Source: Streptomyces pluripotens (GTDB lineage: Bacteria > Actinomycetota > Actinomycetes > Streptomycetales > Streptomycetaceae). From it: a stretch of DNA of 64,000 nucleotides. The position numbers and the translations under genes are program-made. The stretch is taken from NCBI RefSeq assembly GCF_000802245.2, contig NZ_CP021080.1, positions 2,852,001 through 2,916,000 of the forward strand, in the 5' to 3' direction. The notes under the pieces are model-generated. The model did no database searches. It was not told where the DNA came from and saw only the letters and a program-made list of their open reading frames with translations. This document shows, piece after piece, positions 1 to 10,074 of this stretch. Numbering within the stretch: position 1 is the first letter of the stretch; every line of letters starts with the position of its first letter.

Positions 1-67
1 ACCGGAAATAGCCGGCCGCGATGACGTTCGCGGCGGTGGCTGCTGGGTCCCCCAACGTCTCCCGCAC
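1..67 (-). CDS. N-terminal fragment of a divergent gene, unknown product
   Basis: A reading frame on the minus strand opens with GTG at 67-65 and stays open to the window edge; it would encode about 22 residues beginning VRETLGDPAATAANVIAAGY. A purine-rich stretch (GAGGGA) lies a few bases upstream of the GTG. The third-position GC bias agrees with coding. The gene would diverge from the sensor kinase at 300. Too little is visible to assign a family, and the start could lie elsewhere. Confidence 0.35.
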   Translation of the reverse strand, partial: MRETLGDPAATAANVIAAGYFR

Positions 68-299
68 CGTCTCGTCCCTCGCTCCCTGACCTCGTGTCCT
101 TGGCGGACTCTGTGATGCAACGTGATTCGGCGATCTGTACGCACGGGAGTCTAGGCCCTGATAAAGAACCGGTAAGCAGCCCGTCACGCCGTGAGACGCG
201 GGGACGGAGCGACGGTGGGGCGTGGTGGGGATTTCCCCCGCCGGCCGTGGGCGGGATACCGCATGGCGCGCAGGGGGCCAGGCACGGCAGGCTGCCGGC
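68..299. other. Divergent intergenic region upstream of the two-component system
   Basis: No convincing gene is seen here. The stretch around 100-180 is less GC-rich than its surroundings and is where promoters for the kinase gene and the leftward partial gene would be expected. I could not fix a -35/-10 pair with confidence. Confidence 0.3.
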
Positions 300-1499
300 A
301 TGACCGCTCCCAGCTCGACGCCCGGCCGGGTCGACGGTGCCCTTCGGCACGACGGCATCGACCATCTGCCCTCGCCGCGGCCAGCCTACGACGTGACCAC
401 CTGGCAGGAGATCGCGCATCTGCTACTGAACCTGCCGGTGGCGGTGTTCGGCTCCGTCTACGCGATCGTCACGCTGGTCACCGGGGGTGCCCTCGCACTC
501 ACGGTGATCGGGCTTCCGTTGCTCGCGCTGTCCCTGCTGGGTGCCCGGCAGCTGGGGAAGGCGGAACGAGCTCGGTCCCGGGCGCTGCTCGGGGTGCGGG
601 TGGAGGAGCCGACGCCGCTGCCGCTCGCCAGGGGCGGAGGGCTGCTTCAGCGGCTGTGGATGGCGTTGAAGGACCCGGTCGGCTGGCGGACCCTGCTCTA
701 CGGGGTGATCCGGCTCCCCTGGGGCACCCTCACGTTCTGCACCGTACTGACCTCGCTGCTCGTGCTGTGGCCGGTGTTGCCGTATCTCGCACGGATGCTC
801 GCGAACGCCGACCGGGCGATGGTGCGCGTGCTGCTGTCACCCTCGGACGAACTGGAGCGCCGCATCGCCGAGTTGGAGTCGGACCGCGGGATCGTGGTCG
901 ACACCGCGGCGGCCGATCTACGCCGGATCGAGCGGGACTTGCACGACGGGGCACAGGCCCGGCTGGTCAGCCTGGCCATGGGACTCGGTCTGGCCAAGGA
1001 GAAGCTGCTGGAGGACCCCGACTCCGCGGCGGCGATGGTGGAGGAGGCGCACGGCGAGGTGAAGCTGGCCCTTCAGGAACTGCGCGATCTCGCCCGCGGG
1101 ATCCACCCCGCGGTACTGACCGACCGCGGCCTGGACGCGGCCCTGTCCTCGGTCGCCTCCCGCTGCACGGTACCGGTGAAGGTCGACGTCGACCTGCCGA
1201 CCCGACCGGCCCCGGCCATCGAGGGCATCGCCTACTTCACCGTCTCCGAACTGCTGCAGAACATCAGCAAACACAGCCGCGCCCGCTCCGCCTCCGTCGA
1301 CGTGTGGCGCTCGGAGAACCGCCTGCTGATCCAGGTCCGGGACGACGGCCGAGGTGGCGCCCAGCTGGACGCAGGAAGCGGGATGCGCGGACTGGCGGAG
1401 CGGCTGGGCGCGGTGGACGGTCTGTTCGTGGTCGACTCGCCGGTCGGCGGCCCGACGGTGGTCACCGCGGAGCTGCCGTGGCGGGACCGGGAGGCGTAG
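300..1499 (+). CDS. Sensor histidine kinase (NarL-type, HisKA_3), paralogue 1
   Basis: A 399-aa membrane sensor kinase. Residues about 30-180 hold several hydrophobic helices typical of the 'putative sensor' domain of streptomycete kinases. A HisKA_3 dimerisation/phosphoacceptor box follows (RDLHDGAQARL, His within LHDG), then a HATPase_c domain with an N-box-like SELLQNISKHS and a D-box RDDGRGG. I chose the ATG at 300 over an upstream in-frame ATG at 222 because the added residues do not look like sensor-domain sequence. It precedes a second kinase and a response regulator in one direction. Bases 874-1360 are identical to 2611-3097 in the next gene, although the membrane domains differ, which suggests gene conversion. 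The signal sensed is unknown. Confidence 0.88.
   Translation: MTAPSSTPGRVDGALRHDGIDHLPSPRPAYDVTTWQEIAHLLLNLPVAVFGSVYAIVTLVTGGALALTVIGLPLLALSLLGARQLGKAERARSRALLGVRVEEPTPLPLARGGGLLQRLWMALKDPVGWRTLLYGVIRLPWGTLTFCTVLTSLLVLWPVLPYLARMLANADRAMVRVLLSPSDELERRIAELESDRGIVVDTAAADLRRIERDLHDGAQARLVSLAMGLGLAKEKLLEDPDSAAAMVEEAHGEVKLALQELRDLARGIHPAVLTDRGLDAALSSVASRCTVPVKVDVDLPTRPAPAIEGIAYFTVSELLQNISKHSRARSASVDVWRSENRLLIQVRDDGRGGAQLDAGSGMRGLAERLGAVDGLFVVDSPVGGPTVVTAELPWRDREA
874..1360 (+). repeat. 487-bp perfect direct repeat, copy 1 (kinase catalytic core)
   Basis: Base-by-base comparison finds no difference between 874-1360 and 2611-3097 (offset 1737). It covers the HisKA_3 box and most of HATPase_c. Identity at synonymous sites between otherwise divergent paralogues points to recent gene conversion or recombination rather than protein-level constraint. 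Confidence 0.95.
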
Positions 1500-1853
1500 C
1501 AGCACCCTCCGGGGCACCTGACCGCACCCTCTGGGGAGCGAGAACAACCGCCCCGCCCCGAGGAACACGGGGTTGCCCGGCTCCGGGTGTCCGAAGCCCT
1601 CCTCCCTCGCGAGCCGTGGGGGTGGGGGAAACCCCCGGTCCAAGACGCCGACGGCCTCCATGGCTCGGCCAGGCGTGACGGACGACCCTGGGGACTCGGC
1701 CGGATCGCTGTTCGAACAGTGGGGAAACGGCCGGGCACGACCAGACGCGCGCGACGCAGCCGGAGACAGCCGAAGACGGCTGGTGCCGGTTGAGATGGCT
1801 GAGACGGCTTGAGCTTGAGACAGCCGAAGACAACGAGGACGGGGCGACATTCA
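1500..1853. other. Intergenic region between the two kinase genes
   Basis: This 354-bp gap holds no supported gene. A short G5-AAA-C5 hairpin lies near 1624-1636. A 15-bp direct repeat (GAGACAGCCGAAGAC) occurs at 1763-1777 and 1817-1831, 54 bp apart, just before the second kinase. It may contain a separate promoter for the second kinase. Confidence 0.4.
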
Positions 1854-3233
1854 ATGGCCACGGAGTACCGGCAGGAGTGCCGACGGGAGTACCGAGGGGA
1901 GTACGGACGGGGACACGAGCAGGGGTTCGGGCGGGCGACCGGGACTGGTCACGCGCTGCCCGCCGTGCTGCGGGCGCCGTTCGAGCCGCGCAGTTGGCGC
2001 GAGTTCGGCTACGTCCTGTTGAGCCTTCCGGTCTCCGTCCTCCTGTTCACCTGGTCAGTGACGATGGTGTCGCTGGGCGCGGGCCTGCTGGTGACCTTCA
2101 TCGGTGTCCCGGTGCTGGCGGCGGCGCTCGCTGGCTGTCGGGGCTTCGGCGCGCTGGAGCGGGCACGGGCTCGCGGACTGCTCCGGCTGGACGTGGCAGC
2201 CCCGGAGCCGCTACGGATACGTCAGCCGGGCGCGCTGACCTGGATGGGCGCGGTCCTCAAGAGCGGCGCATCCTGGCGGAACATGCTGTACACGCTGGTG
2301 CAGTTTCCGTGGGCGGTGTTCTCCTTCTCGGTGGCGGTGAGCTTCTGGTCCCTGGGCTGGACACTGCTGACCTACCCCCTGTGGTTCTGGGTGTTCCCGA
2401 TGTACGTCGGACAGAGCGGTCTGCAGTTGTACGGGGACGGACACCACAGCATCTATCTCGACAACCCGTTCGAGATCGCCCTGGCCGGCCTGGCCGGACT
2501 GCTGTTCACGTTGACCACACCATGGCTCGTACGGGCGCTGACGACCGTGGACGGGCTGCTGGTACGGGGACTACTCGGGCCGTCACTGCTCTCGGTACGT
2601 GTGGTGGAGCTGGAGTCGGACCGCGGGATCGTGGTCGACACCGCGGCGGCCGATCTACGCCGGATCGAGCGGGACTTGCACGACGGGGCACAGGCCCGGC
2701 TGGTCAGCCTGGCCATGGGACTCGGTCTGGCCAAGGAGAAGCTGCTGGAGGACCCCGACTCCGCGGCGGCGATGGTGGAGGAGGCGCACGGCGAGGTGAA
2801 GCTGGCCCTTCAGGAACTGCGCGATCTCGCCCGCGGGATCCACCCCGCGGTACTGACCGACCGCGGCCTGGACGCGGCCCTGTCCTCGGTCGCCTCCCGC
2901 TGCACGGTACCGGTGAAGGTCGACGTCGACCTGCCGACCCGACCGGCCCCGGCCATCGAGGGCATCGCCTACTTCACCGTCTCCGAACTGCTGCAGAACA
3001 TCAGCAAACACAGCCGCGCCCGCTCCGCCTCCGTCGACGTGTGGCGCTCGGAGAACCGCCTGCTGATCCAGGTCCGGGACGACGGCCGAGGTGGCGCGGA
3101 CGTCTCCCACGGCTCCGGCCTGGCCGGACTCGCCGGACGTCTGGACGCCGTCGACGGCGTCCTCGTCGTCGACTCGCCGGTCGGCGGCCCCACCCGAGTG
3201 ATCGCGGAACTCCCCTGGCGTACCTCCGTGTGA
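1854..3233 (+). CDS. Sensor histidine kinase (NarL-type, HisKA_3), paralogue 2
   Basis: A 459-aa membrane sensor kinase with an unrelated hydrophilic N-terminus rich in Arg/Glu/Tyr. Several transmembrane helices follow between about residues 50 and 240, then a catalytic core identical in DNA to that of the upstream kinase (2611-3097): LHDGAQ phosphoacceptor box, SELLQNISKHS N-box region, RDDGRGG. The ATG at 1854 was chosen because it has a GA/G-rich upstream sequence; an upstream TTG at 1809 is possible. Only one response regulator follows, so both kinases may feed the same partner. Their identical catalytic domains would keep both specific to it. Confidence 0.88.
   Translation: MATEYRQECRREYRGEYGRGHEQGFGRATGTGHALPAVLRAPFEPRSWREFGYVLLSLPVSVLLFTWSVTMVSLGAGLLVTFIGVPVLAAALAGCRGFGALERARARGLLRLDVAAPEPLRIRQPGALTWMGAVLKSGASWRNMLYTLVQFPWAVFSFSVAVSFWSLGWTLLTYPLWFWVFPMYVGQSGLQLYGDGHHSIYLDNPFEIALAGLAGLLFTLTTPWLVRALTTVDGLLVRGLLGPSLLSVRVVELESDRGIVVDTAAADLRRIERDLHDGAQARLVSLAMGLGLAKEKLLEDPDSAAAMVEEAHGEVKLALQELRDLARGIHPAVLTDRGLDAALSSVASRCTVPVKVDVDLPTRPAPAIEGIAYFTVSELLQNISKHSRARSASVDVWRSENRLLIQVRDDGRGGADVSHGSGLAGLAGRLDAVDGVLVVDSPVGGPTRVIAELPWRTSV
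2611..3097 (+). repeat. 487-bp perfect direct repeat, copy 2 (kinase catalytic core)
   Basis: Second copy of the repeat at 874-1360. The flanks diverge at once on both sides, so the boundaries lie inside the coding sequences. Short homologous stretches continue near the 3' ends of both genes (for example GTCGACTCGCCGGTCGGCGG). Confidence 0.95.
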
Positions 3234-3425
3234 CGGCCGACCCGAGCGGACGACGATCCCGGTCGGTCCGCCCGGCTCGGCATGGCCCCGGTGATGTTCT
3301 CCGGGCACGACGGCACTACGGCCCGAATGCTGGAATGCTGTACCTCCGTACGGGCGGACGCCGCAGATGGACGTCGCGGAAGGACGTCGCCGCAGAATCG
3401 GGCTGTGGGGGGCCAGAAGACTGTG

Positions 3426-4094
3426 ATGAACAGGGTGCGAGTGGTCATCGCCGAGGATTCAGTGCTGCTCAGGGAGGGCCTGACCCGGCTGCTGACCGAC
3501 CTAGGGCACGACGTGGTGGCAGGCGTCGGGGACGCGGACAGGCTGGTGGAGAAGATCGCCGACCTGGACGCCCAGGACGCGCTGCCCGACGTGGTGGTGG
3601 CGGACGTACGCATGCCGCCGACGCACACCGACGAGGGCGTGCGAGCGGCGGTACGGCTACGCAAGGCGCACCCGGGACTCGGGGTACTGGTGCTGTCACA
3701 GTACGTGGAAGAGCGCTACGCCACCGAACTGCTGGCCGGTTCCAGCCGGGGTGTGGGTTATCTGCTCAAGGACCGGGTCGCCGAGGTGAGGGAGTTCGTC
3801 GACGCGGTGGTGCGGGTGGCCGAGGGGGGCACGGTGCTGGACCCGGAAGTGGTCGCGCAGTTGCTCGGCCGCAGCCGCAAGCAGGACGTGCTCGCGGGGC
3901 TCACCCCGCGGGAACGCGAGGTGCTCGGGCTGATGGCCGAGGGACGTACGAACTCAGCGATCGCCCGGCAACTGGTGGTCAGTGACGGCGCCGTGGAGAA
4001 GCACGTCGGCAACATCTTCCTCAAACTCGGTCTGGCTCCGAGTGACGGCGACCACCGGCGGGTTCTCGCGGTCCTCACGTATCTGAACTCTTGA
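3426..4094 (+). CDS. NarL/FixJ-family response regulator
   Basis: A 222-aa response regulator. The receiver domain starts [15 protein letters not shown], with acidic-pocket residues in AED and the probable phosphoacceptor Asp in [10 protein letters not shown]. The conserved Lys is in GYLLKDR. The C-terminal LuxR-type helix-turn-helix runs from [15 protein letters not shown] to [14 protein letters not shown]. The ATG at 3426 places the receiver domain at the N-terminus; an earlier in-frame start at 3282 adds unrelated sequence. It lies about 190 bp downstream of the second kinase on the same strand and is the likely partner of both kinases. Confidence 0.92.
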   Translation: MNRVRVVIAEDSVLLREGLTRLLTDLGHDVVAGVGDADRLVEKIADLDAQDALPDVVVADVRMPPTHTDEGVRAAVRLRKAHPGLGVLVLSQYVEERYATELLAGSSRGVGYLLKDRVAEVREFVDAVVRVAEGGTVLDPEVVAQLLGRSRKQDVLAGLTPREREVLGLMAEGRTNSAIARQLVVSDGAVEKHVGNIFLKLGLAPSDGDHRRVLAVLTYLNS

Positions 4095-4505
4095 GCGTCC
4101 GGCGGCGTCGCACGGGTGCGAGGGGCAAGGCTGCTGAAGCCAACCTGAACACCGGGCACCGCATGCGACATGCCGTCCTCCGTATCCAGGATCCGGGTTC
4201 CCCGGTCGCGCGGTACGCACCCTGCCGTCTTCCGACCCCCGCGTCCTGTGCGCCGTCTTCTCAGCAGGACGGGTACCCGGAAGGGTGCGGAAGGAGGGAA
4301 CCGAGGACGCGCGGGAAGTCCCTCGACCGGCGCTTGAGCGGTACTGCGGGACATCATGGGAAACCAGCGCGACAGGCCGCCCCGAATTGCCGTCCGTTCC
4401 CCGGATGGCCTCGGGAAGGCGACCCTAACCGACGTAGGGTTGATCCTGGGATGGTCCGTGGGACGACCAAACCCCGGACAGCCGCCTCGAAGGAGGTCCA
4501 GTTCA
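4095..4505. other. Intergenic region upstream of korA
   Basis: This 411-bp gap separates the response regulator from korA. It ends with a strong Shine-Dalgarno (AAGGAGGT, about 4490-4497) before the korA GTG. A 6-bp inverted repeat lies at 4422-4440. No gene is supported: in-frame sequence upstream of the korA GTG lacks similarity to the expected protein N-terminus. Confidence 0.5.
4422..4440. promoter_or_regulatory. Inverted repeat ACCCTA-N7-TAGGGT upstream of korA
   Basis: Half-sites at 4422-4427 and 4435-4440 are exact reverse complements, 66 bp before the chosen korA start. The geometry fits a dimeric regulator operator. No regulator can be named from sequence, and a six-base palindrome could occur by chance. 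Confidence 0.3.
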
Positions 4506-6465
4506 GTGACCAGCCAGGTCAGCAGCCCAGCGGAGCAGACCGACGGAACCGTCGTGGGAGAGCAGCGCAAACCGGGCGACGCCAAGGACGTGCAGCGCCT
4601 GGACCGGGTGATCATCCGGTTCGCGGGGGACTCGGGTGACGGCATGCAGCTCACCGGTGACCGGTTCACCTCGGAGACCGCGTCCTTCGGCAACGACCTC
4701 TCCACCCTCCCGAACTTCCCCGCCGAGATCCGCGCCCCCGCCGGCACCCTGCCCGGCGTCTCCTCGTTCCAGCTCCACTTCGCCGACCACGACATCCTCA
4801 CCCCGGGCGACGCCCCGAACGTGCTGGTCGCGATGAACCCGGCCGCGCTGAAGGCGAACGTCGGCGATCTACCGCGCGGGGCCGAGATCATCGTCAACAC
4901 GGATGAGTTCACCAAGCGCGCCCTGCAGAAGGTGGGCTACGACAACTCGCCGCTGGAGGACGGCTCACTCGACGGCTACAGCCTCCACCCGGTGCCCCTG
5001 ACCACGCTCACCGTCGAGGCGTTGAAGGGGTTCGACCTGTCCCGCAAGGAGGCCGAGCGCAGCAAGAACATGTTCGCCCTGGGCCTGCTGAGCTGGATGT
5101 ACCACCGGCCCACCGAGGGCACCGAGGAGTTCCTGAAGTCGAAGTTCGCCAACAAGCCGGACATCGCACAGGCCAACATCGCCGCGTTCCGGGCGGGCTG
5201 GAACTTCGGCGAAACGACGGAGGACTTCGCCGTCTCCTACGAGGTCGCCCCGGCCGCCAAGGCGTTCCCGGTCGGTACCTACCGGAACATCTCCGGCAAC
5301 CTGGCCCTGGCCTACGGTTTGATCACCGCTTCCCGGCAGGCGGATCTGCCGCTGTTCCTGGGCTCGTACCCGATCACGCCGGCCTCGGACGTCCTGCACG
5401 AGCTGAGCCGGCACAAGAACTTCGGCGTGCGCACCTTCCAGGCGGAGGACGAGATCGCGGGCATCGGCGCGGCACTGGGCGCGGCCTTCGGCGGCTCGCT
5501 GGCGGTGACGACGACGAGTGGTCCCGGTATCGCATTGAAGAGCGAGACGGTGGGTCTGGCGGTCTCTCTGGAACTGCCGCTGCTGATCGTCGACATCCAG
5601 CGCGGCGGCCCGTCCACCGGTCTACCGACCAAGACCGAGCAGGCTGACCTGCTGCAGGCGATGTACGGCCGCAACGGCGAGGCGCCGGTTCCGGTGATCG
5701 CTCCGTGCACTCCGGCGGACTGCTTCGACGCGGCGCTGGAGGCGGCCCGGATCGCGCTGACGTACCGTACCCCGGTCTTCCTGCTCTCCGACGGTTATCT
5801 GGCCAACGGCTCCGAGCCGTGGCGGATCCCGGACCTGGACGAGCTGCCCGACCTGCGGGTGCAGTTCGCCTCAGGTCCGAACCACACCCTTGAGGACGGC
5901 ACCGAGGTCTTCTGGCCGTACCAGCGGGACCCGCAGACCCTCGCCCGGCCGTGGGCGATCCCGGGCACGCCCGGTCTGGAGCACCGCATCGGCGGCATCG
6001 AGAAGCAGGACGGCACGGGCAACATCTCCTACGACCCGGCCAACCACGACTTCATGGTCCGCACCCGCCAGGCGAAGGTCGACGGCATCGACGTCCCGGA
6101 CATCGAGGTGGACGACCCTTCCCGGAGTCCTCAACCGCCTTCGGGCGGCAAGGGCCCCGACCGCGCGAAGACGCTGGTGTTGGGCTGGGGGTCGACGTAC
6201 GGTCCGGTGACGGCCGCGGTGCGGCGGCTGCGCCGGGCAGGCGAGTCGATCGCGCAGGCCCACCTGCGCTACCTCAACCCCTTCCCGCGCAACCTCGGAA
6301 GTGTGCTGAAGCAGTACGACAAGGTGGTCGTCCCGGAGATGAACCTCGGGCAGCTCGCCACCCTGCTCCGGGCGAAGTACCTGGTCGACGCCCACTCCTA
6401 CAACCAGGTCAACGGCATGCCGTTCAAGGCGGAACAGCTCGCCGCGGCGCTGAAGGAGGCCATTG

Positions 6466-6473
<8 letters not shown>
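4506..6473 (+). CDS. korA: 2-oxoacid:ferredoxin oxidoreductase, alpha (gamma-alpha fused) subunit
   Basis: A 655-aa protein. The N-terminal gamma-type domain (IIRFAGDSGDGMQLTGDRF) carries catalytic-domain contacts. It is followed by a pyrimidine-binding alpha-type domain (LFLGSYPITPASDVLHELS, TTTSGPGIALKSE, DIQRGGPSTGLPTKTEQAD). This gamma-alpha fusion is the usual actinobacterial 2-oxoglutarate:ferredoxin oxidoreductase large subunit, which converts 2-oxoglutarate and CoA to succinyl-CoA with ferredoxin as electron acceptor. The GTG start at 4506 sits 8 bases after AAGGAGGT. It overlaps korB by 8 bp. A pyruvate-type substrate cannot be fully excluded by eye. Confidence 0.93.
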
Positions 6474-7527
<1,054 letters not shown>

Positions 7528-7543
7528 GTCCACTTCGCCGTTT

Positions 7544-7951
7544 TCACGAGGCCCGGGACCGAGCGTCCCGGGCCTCGTCGTATGCCTGGCGTGCGGTCTC
7601 CACCTGGCCCATGCGGTCATGGGTCCACCGGGCGAGGGAGCGTACCTCCTCCGCCGCCTCGCGACCGAGGCCGGTGAGCGAGTAGTCGACGCGGGGTGGG
7701 ATGACCGGCTTGGCATCCCGGTGGACCAGGCCGTCACGCTCCAGGGTCTGGAGGGTCTGGGTGAGCATCTTCTCGCTGACGCCACGGCCTCCGTAGGCAC
7801 TGACGGCCCGGCGCAGCTCACTGAACCGGTAGGAGCGCTCCAGCAGTTCGATGAGGACGAGGACGCCCCAGCGGCTGGTGAGGTGCTCCAGGACGAGCCG
7901 GTACGGGCACTGGGCCTCGGCGTCCACGATCCGCTTCACACTTACCTCCAT
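7544..7951 (-). CDS. HxlR-family winged-helix transcriptional regulator
   Basis: A 135-aa regulator. It has the HxlR signature: an N-terminal Cys (AQCPYRLVLEHLTSRWGVLVL), a central winged helix (YRFSELRRAV...VSEKMLTQTLQTLERDGLVHR) and the wing PVIPPRVDYSLTGLG. It is divergent from the NAD(P)H-binding oxidoreductase at 8054 and very likely represses both genes through the palindrome at 7955-7979. Cys14 may serve as a redox or electrophile sensor as in related HypR/QorR proteins; that is inference. Its last codons overlap the shared hairpin at 7547-7577. Confidence 0.9.
   Translation of the reverse strand: MEVSVKRIVDAEAQCPYRLVLEHLTSRWGVLVLIELLERSYRFSELRRAVSAYGGRGVSEKMLTQTLQTLERDGLVHRDAKPVIPPRVDYSLTGLGREAAEEVRSLARWTHDRMGQVETARQAYDEARDARSRAS
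7547..7577. terminator. Bidirectional hairpin between korB and the HxlR gene
   Basis: A perfect 13-bp inverted repeat (CGAGGCCCGGGAC / GTCCCGGGCCTCG) with a 5-nt loop at 7560-7564. It lies 20 bp after the korB stop and within the last codons of the convergent regulator gene, so it can terminate both transcripts. There is no T-tract, as is common in streptomycetes. Confidence 0.7.
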
Positions 7952-7954
7952 GCC

Positions 7955-7979
7955 AGTACCTTACTTCAAAGTGGGTACT
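7955..7979. promoter_or_regulatory. Palindromic operator in the hxlR/oxidoreductase divergent promoter
   Basis: Half-sites AGTACC (7955-7960) and GGTACT (7974-7979) flank an imperfectly symmetric ACTT/AAAGT core. The AGTACC...GGTACT arrangement at 5 bp from the regulator start is typical of HxlR-family (QorR-like) operators. The surrounding 7960-8000 sequence is AT-rich and probably holds the divergent promoters. Confidence 0.6.
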
Positions 7980-8053
7980 TTCATAAAGTTAGCGCCATCT
8001 CTAGGGTGAGTGTCACACGGCATCCCGGTCCCACACCCAAGGAGTCCCGCATC

Positions 8054-8908
8054 ATGAGCATCGTCGTCACCGGAGCCACCGGACACCTCGGCCGTCACGT
8101 CGTCGAGCAGCTACTGGAGAAGGTTCCGGCGGAGCAGATCACCGCGGTCGTTCGCGACGAAGGGAAGGCCGCCGACTTCGCGGCCCGCGGTGTACGACTC
8201 GCCATCGCCGACTACAACACGCCGGACACCTTCGCCAGGCTGTTCGCCGCCGGCGACCGGGTCCTGCTGATCTCCGGCACCGAGTTCGACAAGGGCCGGG
8301 TGCAGCAGCACCGGGTCGTCATCGACGCGGCGAAGGCGGCCGGTGTGGCCCTGCTCGCGTACACGAGCGCCCCGAGCACCCTGACGGCCGCGCTGGCGGA
8401 CGACCACCGGGCCACCGAGGAGGCGCTGCTCGCCTCCGGCCTGCCCTACACGCTGCTGCGCAACGGCTGGTACCACGAGAACTACACCGAGAACCTGGCC
8501 CCGGTACTGGAGCACGGCGCGGTCGTCCAGGCCGCCGGGGACGGCCGCGTCTCCTCGGCGTCTCGCGCCGACTACGCCGCAGCCGCGGTCGCGGTGCTCA
8601 CCGGCGAGGGCCACGAGAACACGACCTACGAGCTCGGCGGCGACGAAGCGTGGAGCTTCCCCGAGTACGCCGCCGAACTGGGCCGGCAGACCGGCAGGGA
8701 GATCGCGTACCACCCGGTGTCCGTCGAGGCGCTCACCGGCGTCCTGGCCGGCGCCGGCCTGCCCGCCCCGTTGGCCGCGCTCCTGGCCGGCGTGGACGCC
8801 TCGATCGAAAAGGGCGAACTGGTGGTCTCCTCCGGCGACCTGGCCCGCCTGATCGGCCGCCCGTCCACGCCGCTGACGGAGGCCGTCACGGTCGCCCTCA
8901 AGGACTGA
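8054..8908 (+). CDS. NmrA-like NAD(P)H-binding oxidoreductase (QorB-type quinone reductase)
   Basis: A 284-aa atypical short-chain dehydrogenase. The N-terminal Rossmann motif VVTGATGHLGRHVVEQL binds NAD(P)H, and YTSAPS and LRNGWYHENY match the NmrA/QorB (YtfG) group. Such proteins reduce quinones or act as redox sensors. The ATG at 8054 follows AAGGAGTCC. It is divergent from the HxlR regulator at 7951, with the palindrome between them, so induction by quinone or electrophile stress is expected by analogy. Confidence 0.85.
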   Translation: MSIVVTGATGHLGRHVVEQLLEKVPAEQITAVVRDEGKAADFAARGVRLAIADYNTPDTFARLFAAGDRVLLISGTEFDKGRVQQHRVVIDAAKAAGVALLAYTSAPSTLTAALADDHRATEEALLASGLPYTLLRNGWYHENYTENLAPVLEHGAVVQAAGDGRVSSASRADYAAAAVAVLTGEGHENTTYELGGDEAWSFPEYAAELGRQTGREIAYHPVSVEALTGVLAGAGLPAPLAALLAGVDASIEKGELVVSSGDLARLIGRPSTPLTEAVTVALKD

Positions 8909-9048
8909 GCCCGCTCCGACCGGCATCCCACCCCGGCGTGTCATGACCGTATGGCGATACGGGCATGACACGCGGGGGTGCTCGGCGCTACCTTCGTTCC
9001 CGCGTGCGTGGCACGGCGAGCGTGGGTGCGGCGAATAAGGAGGAGCCC

Positions 9049-10074
9049 GTGGCCGGGATGTCCAAGGGTGAGCAGCGAATAGGCCTGCTGAACGGCTTCG
9101 CCGCCTATGGCATGTGGGGGCTGGTCCCCCTGTTCTGGCCGCTGCTGAAACCCGCCGGGGCAGTGGAGATCCTCGCCCACCGCATGGTGTGGTCCCTGGC
9201 GTTCGTGGCCGTCGCCCTGCTCTTCGTACGGCGCTGGGGCTGGGCCGGGGAACTACTGCGCCAGCCACGCAGGCTCGGGCTCGTCGCGGTGGCCGCAGCT
9301 GTCATCACCGTGAACTGGGGCGTCTACATCTGGTCCGTGAACTCGGGCCATGTCGTCGAGGCCTCCCTCGGCTACTTCATCAACCCGCTGGTCACCATCG
9401 CGATGGGCGTGCTCATCCTGAAGGAGCGGCTACGGCCCGTGCAGTGGGTGGCGGTCGGCACCGGCCTCGTCGCCGTCGTCGTCCTGGCCGTCGGCTACGG
9501 CCGCCCACCGTGGATCTCGCTCTGTCTCGCCTTCTCATTCGCCACCTACGGCCTGGTGAAGAAGAAGGTCGGCCTCGGCGGTGTGGAATCGCTGGCCGCC
9601 GAGACCGCGATCCAGTTCCTGCCCGCACTCGGCTATCTACTGTGGCTCACCGCGCACGGCGACTGCAGCTTCGTGAACGAAGGCACCGGGCACGCCGCGC
9701 TGCTCGCCTCCACCGGTATCGTCACCGCGCTGCCGCTGGTCTGCTTCGGCGCGGCGGCCATTCGGGTGCCCCTGTCGACGCTGGGCCTGCTGCAGTACCT
9801 GGCCCCCGCCTTCCAGTTCCTGCTCGGTGTCCTCTACTTCGGTGAGGCCATGCCGCCCGAGCGGTGGGCCGGATTCGGGCTGGTCTGGCTGGCGCTGATC
9901 CTGCTCACGGGCGACGCGCTGCGCTCTGCGCGCCGCGCGGCCCGCACCCTCACGAGCAAGACCGGCACGCCGGGCGCCGCCATGGCCACCGAAGCGGTAC
10001 GAGCCGTGCCGCGGACGGAGGCGACGACCCTGCCCTGCGGACCCGAGCCGGACGCCGAAGCCGCCCGGCCATGA
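9049..10074 (+). CDS. rarD: EamA-family permease RarD
   Basis: A 341-aa polytopic membrane protein with about ten hydrophobic segments in two EamA halves. It has the RarD features LLNGFAAYGMWGLVPLFW, EILAHRMVWSL and GYFINPLVTIAMG, and the C-terminal half ends PLSTLGLLQYLAPAFQFLLGV. The C-terminal 60 residues are hydrophilic and probably cytoplasmic. The GTG at 9049 follows AAGGAGGAG; an ATG three codons on (9058) is an alternative. The substrate in streptomycetes is unknown (chloramphenicol sensitivity is the historic phenotype in other bacteria). Confidence 0.88.
   Translation: MAGMSKGEQRIGLLNGFAAYGMWGLVPLFWPLLKPAGAVEILAHRMVWSLAFVAVALLFVRRWGWAGELLRQPRRLGLVAVAAAVITVNWGVYIWSVNSGHVVEASLGYFINPLVTIAMGVLILKERLRPVQWVAVGTGLVAVVVLAVGYGRPPWISLCLAFSFATYGLVKKKVGLGGVESLAAETAIQFLPALGYLLWLTAHGDCSFVNEGTGHAALLASTGIVTALPLVCFGAAAIRVPLSTLGLLQYLAPAFQFLLGVLYFGEAMPPERWAGFGLVWLALILLTGDALRSARRAARTLTSKTGTPGAAMATEAVRAVPRTEATTLPCGPEPDAEAARP

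Noticed and set aside
191..1678. A 495-aa plus-strand frame overlapping the first kinase gene
   Set aside because: It is a Gly/Arg/Pro-rich shadow frame of the high-GC kinase gene; the kinase frame has clear motifs and codon bias.
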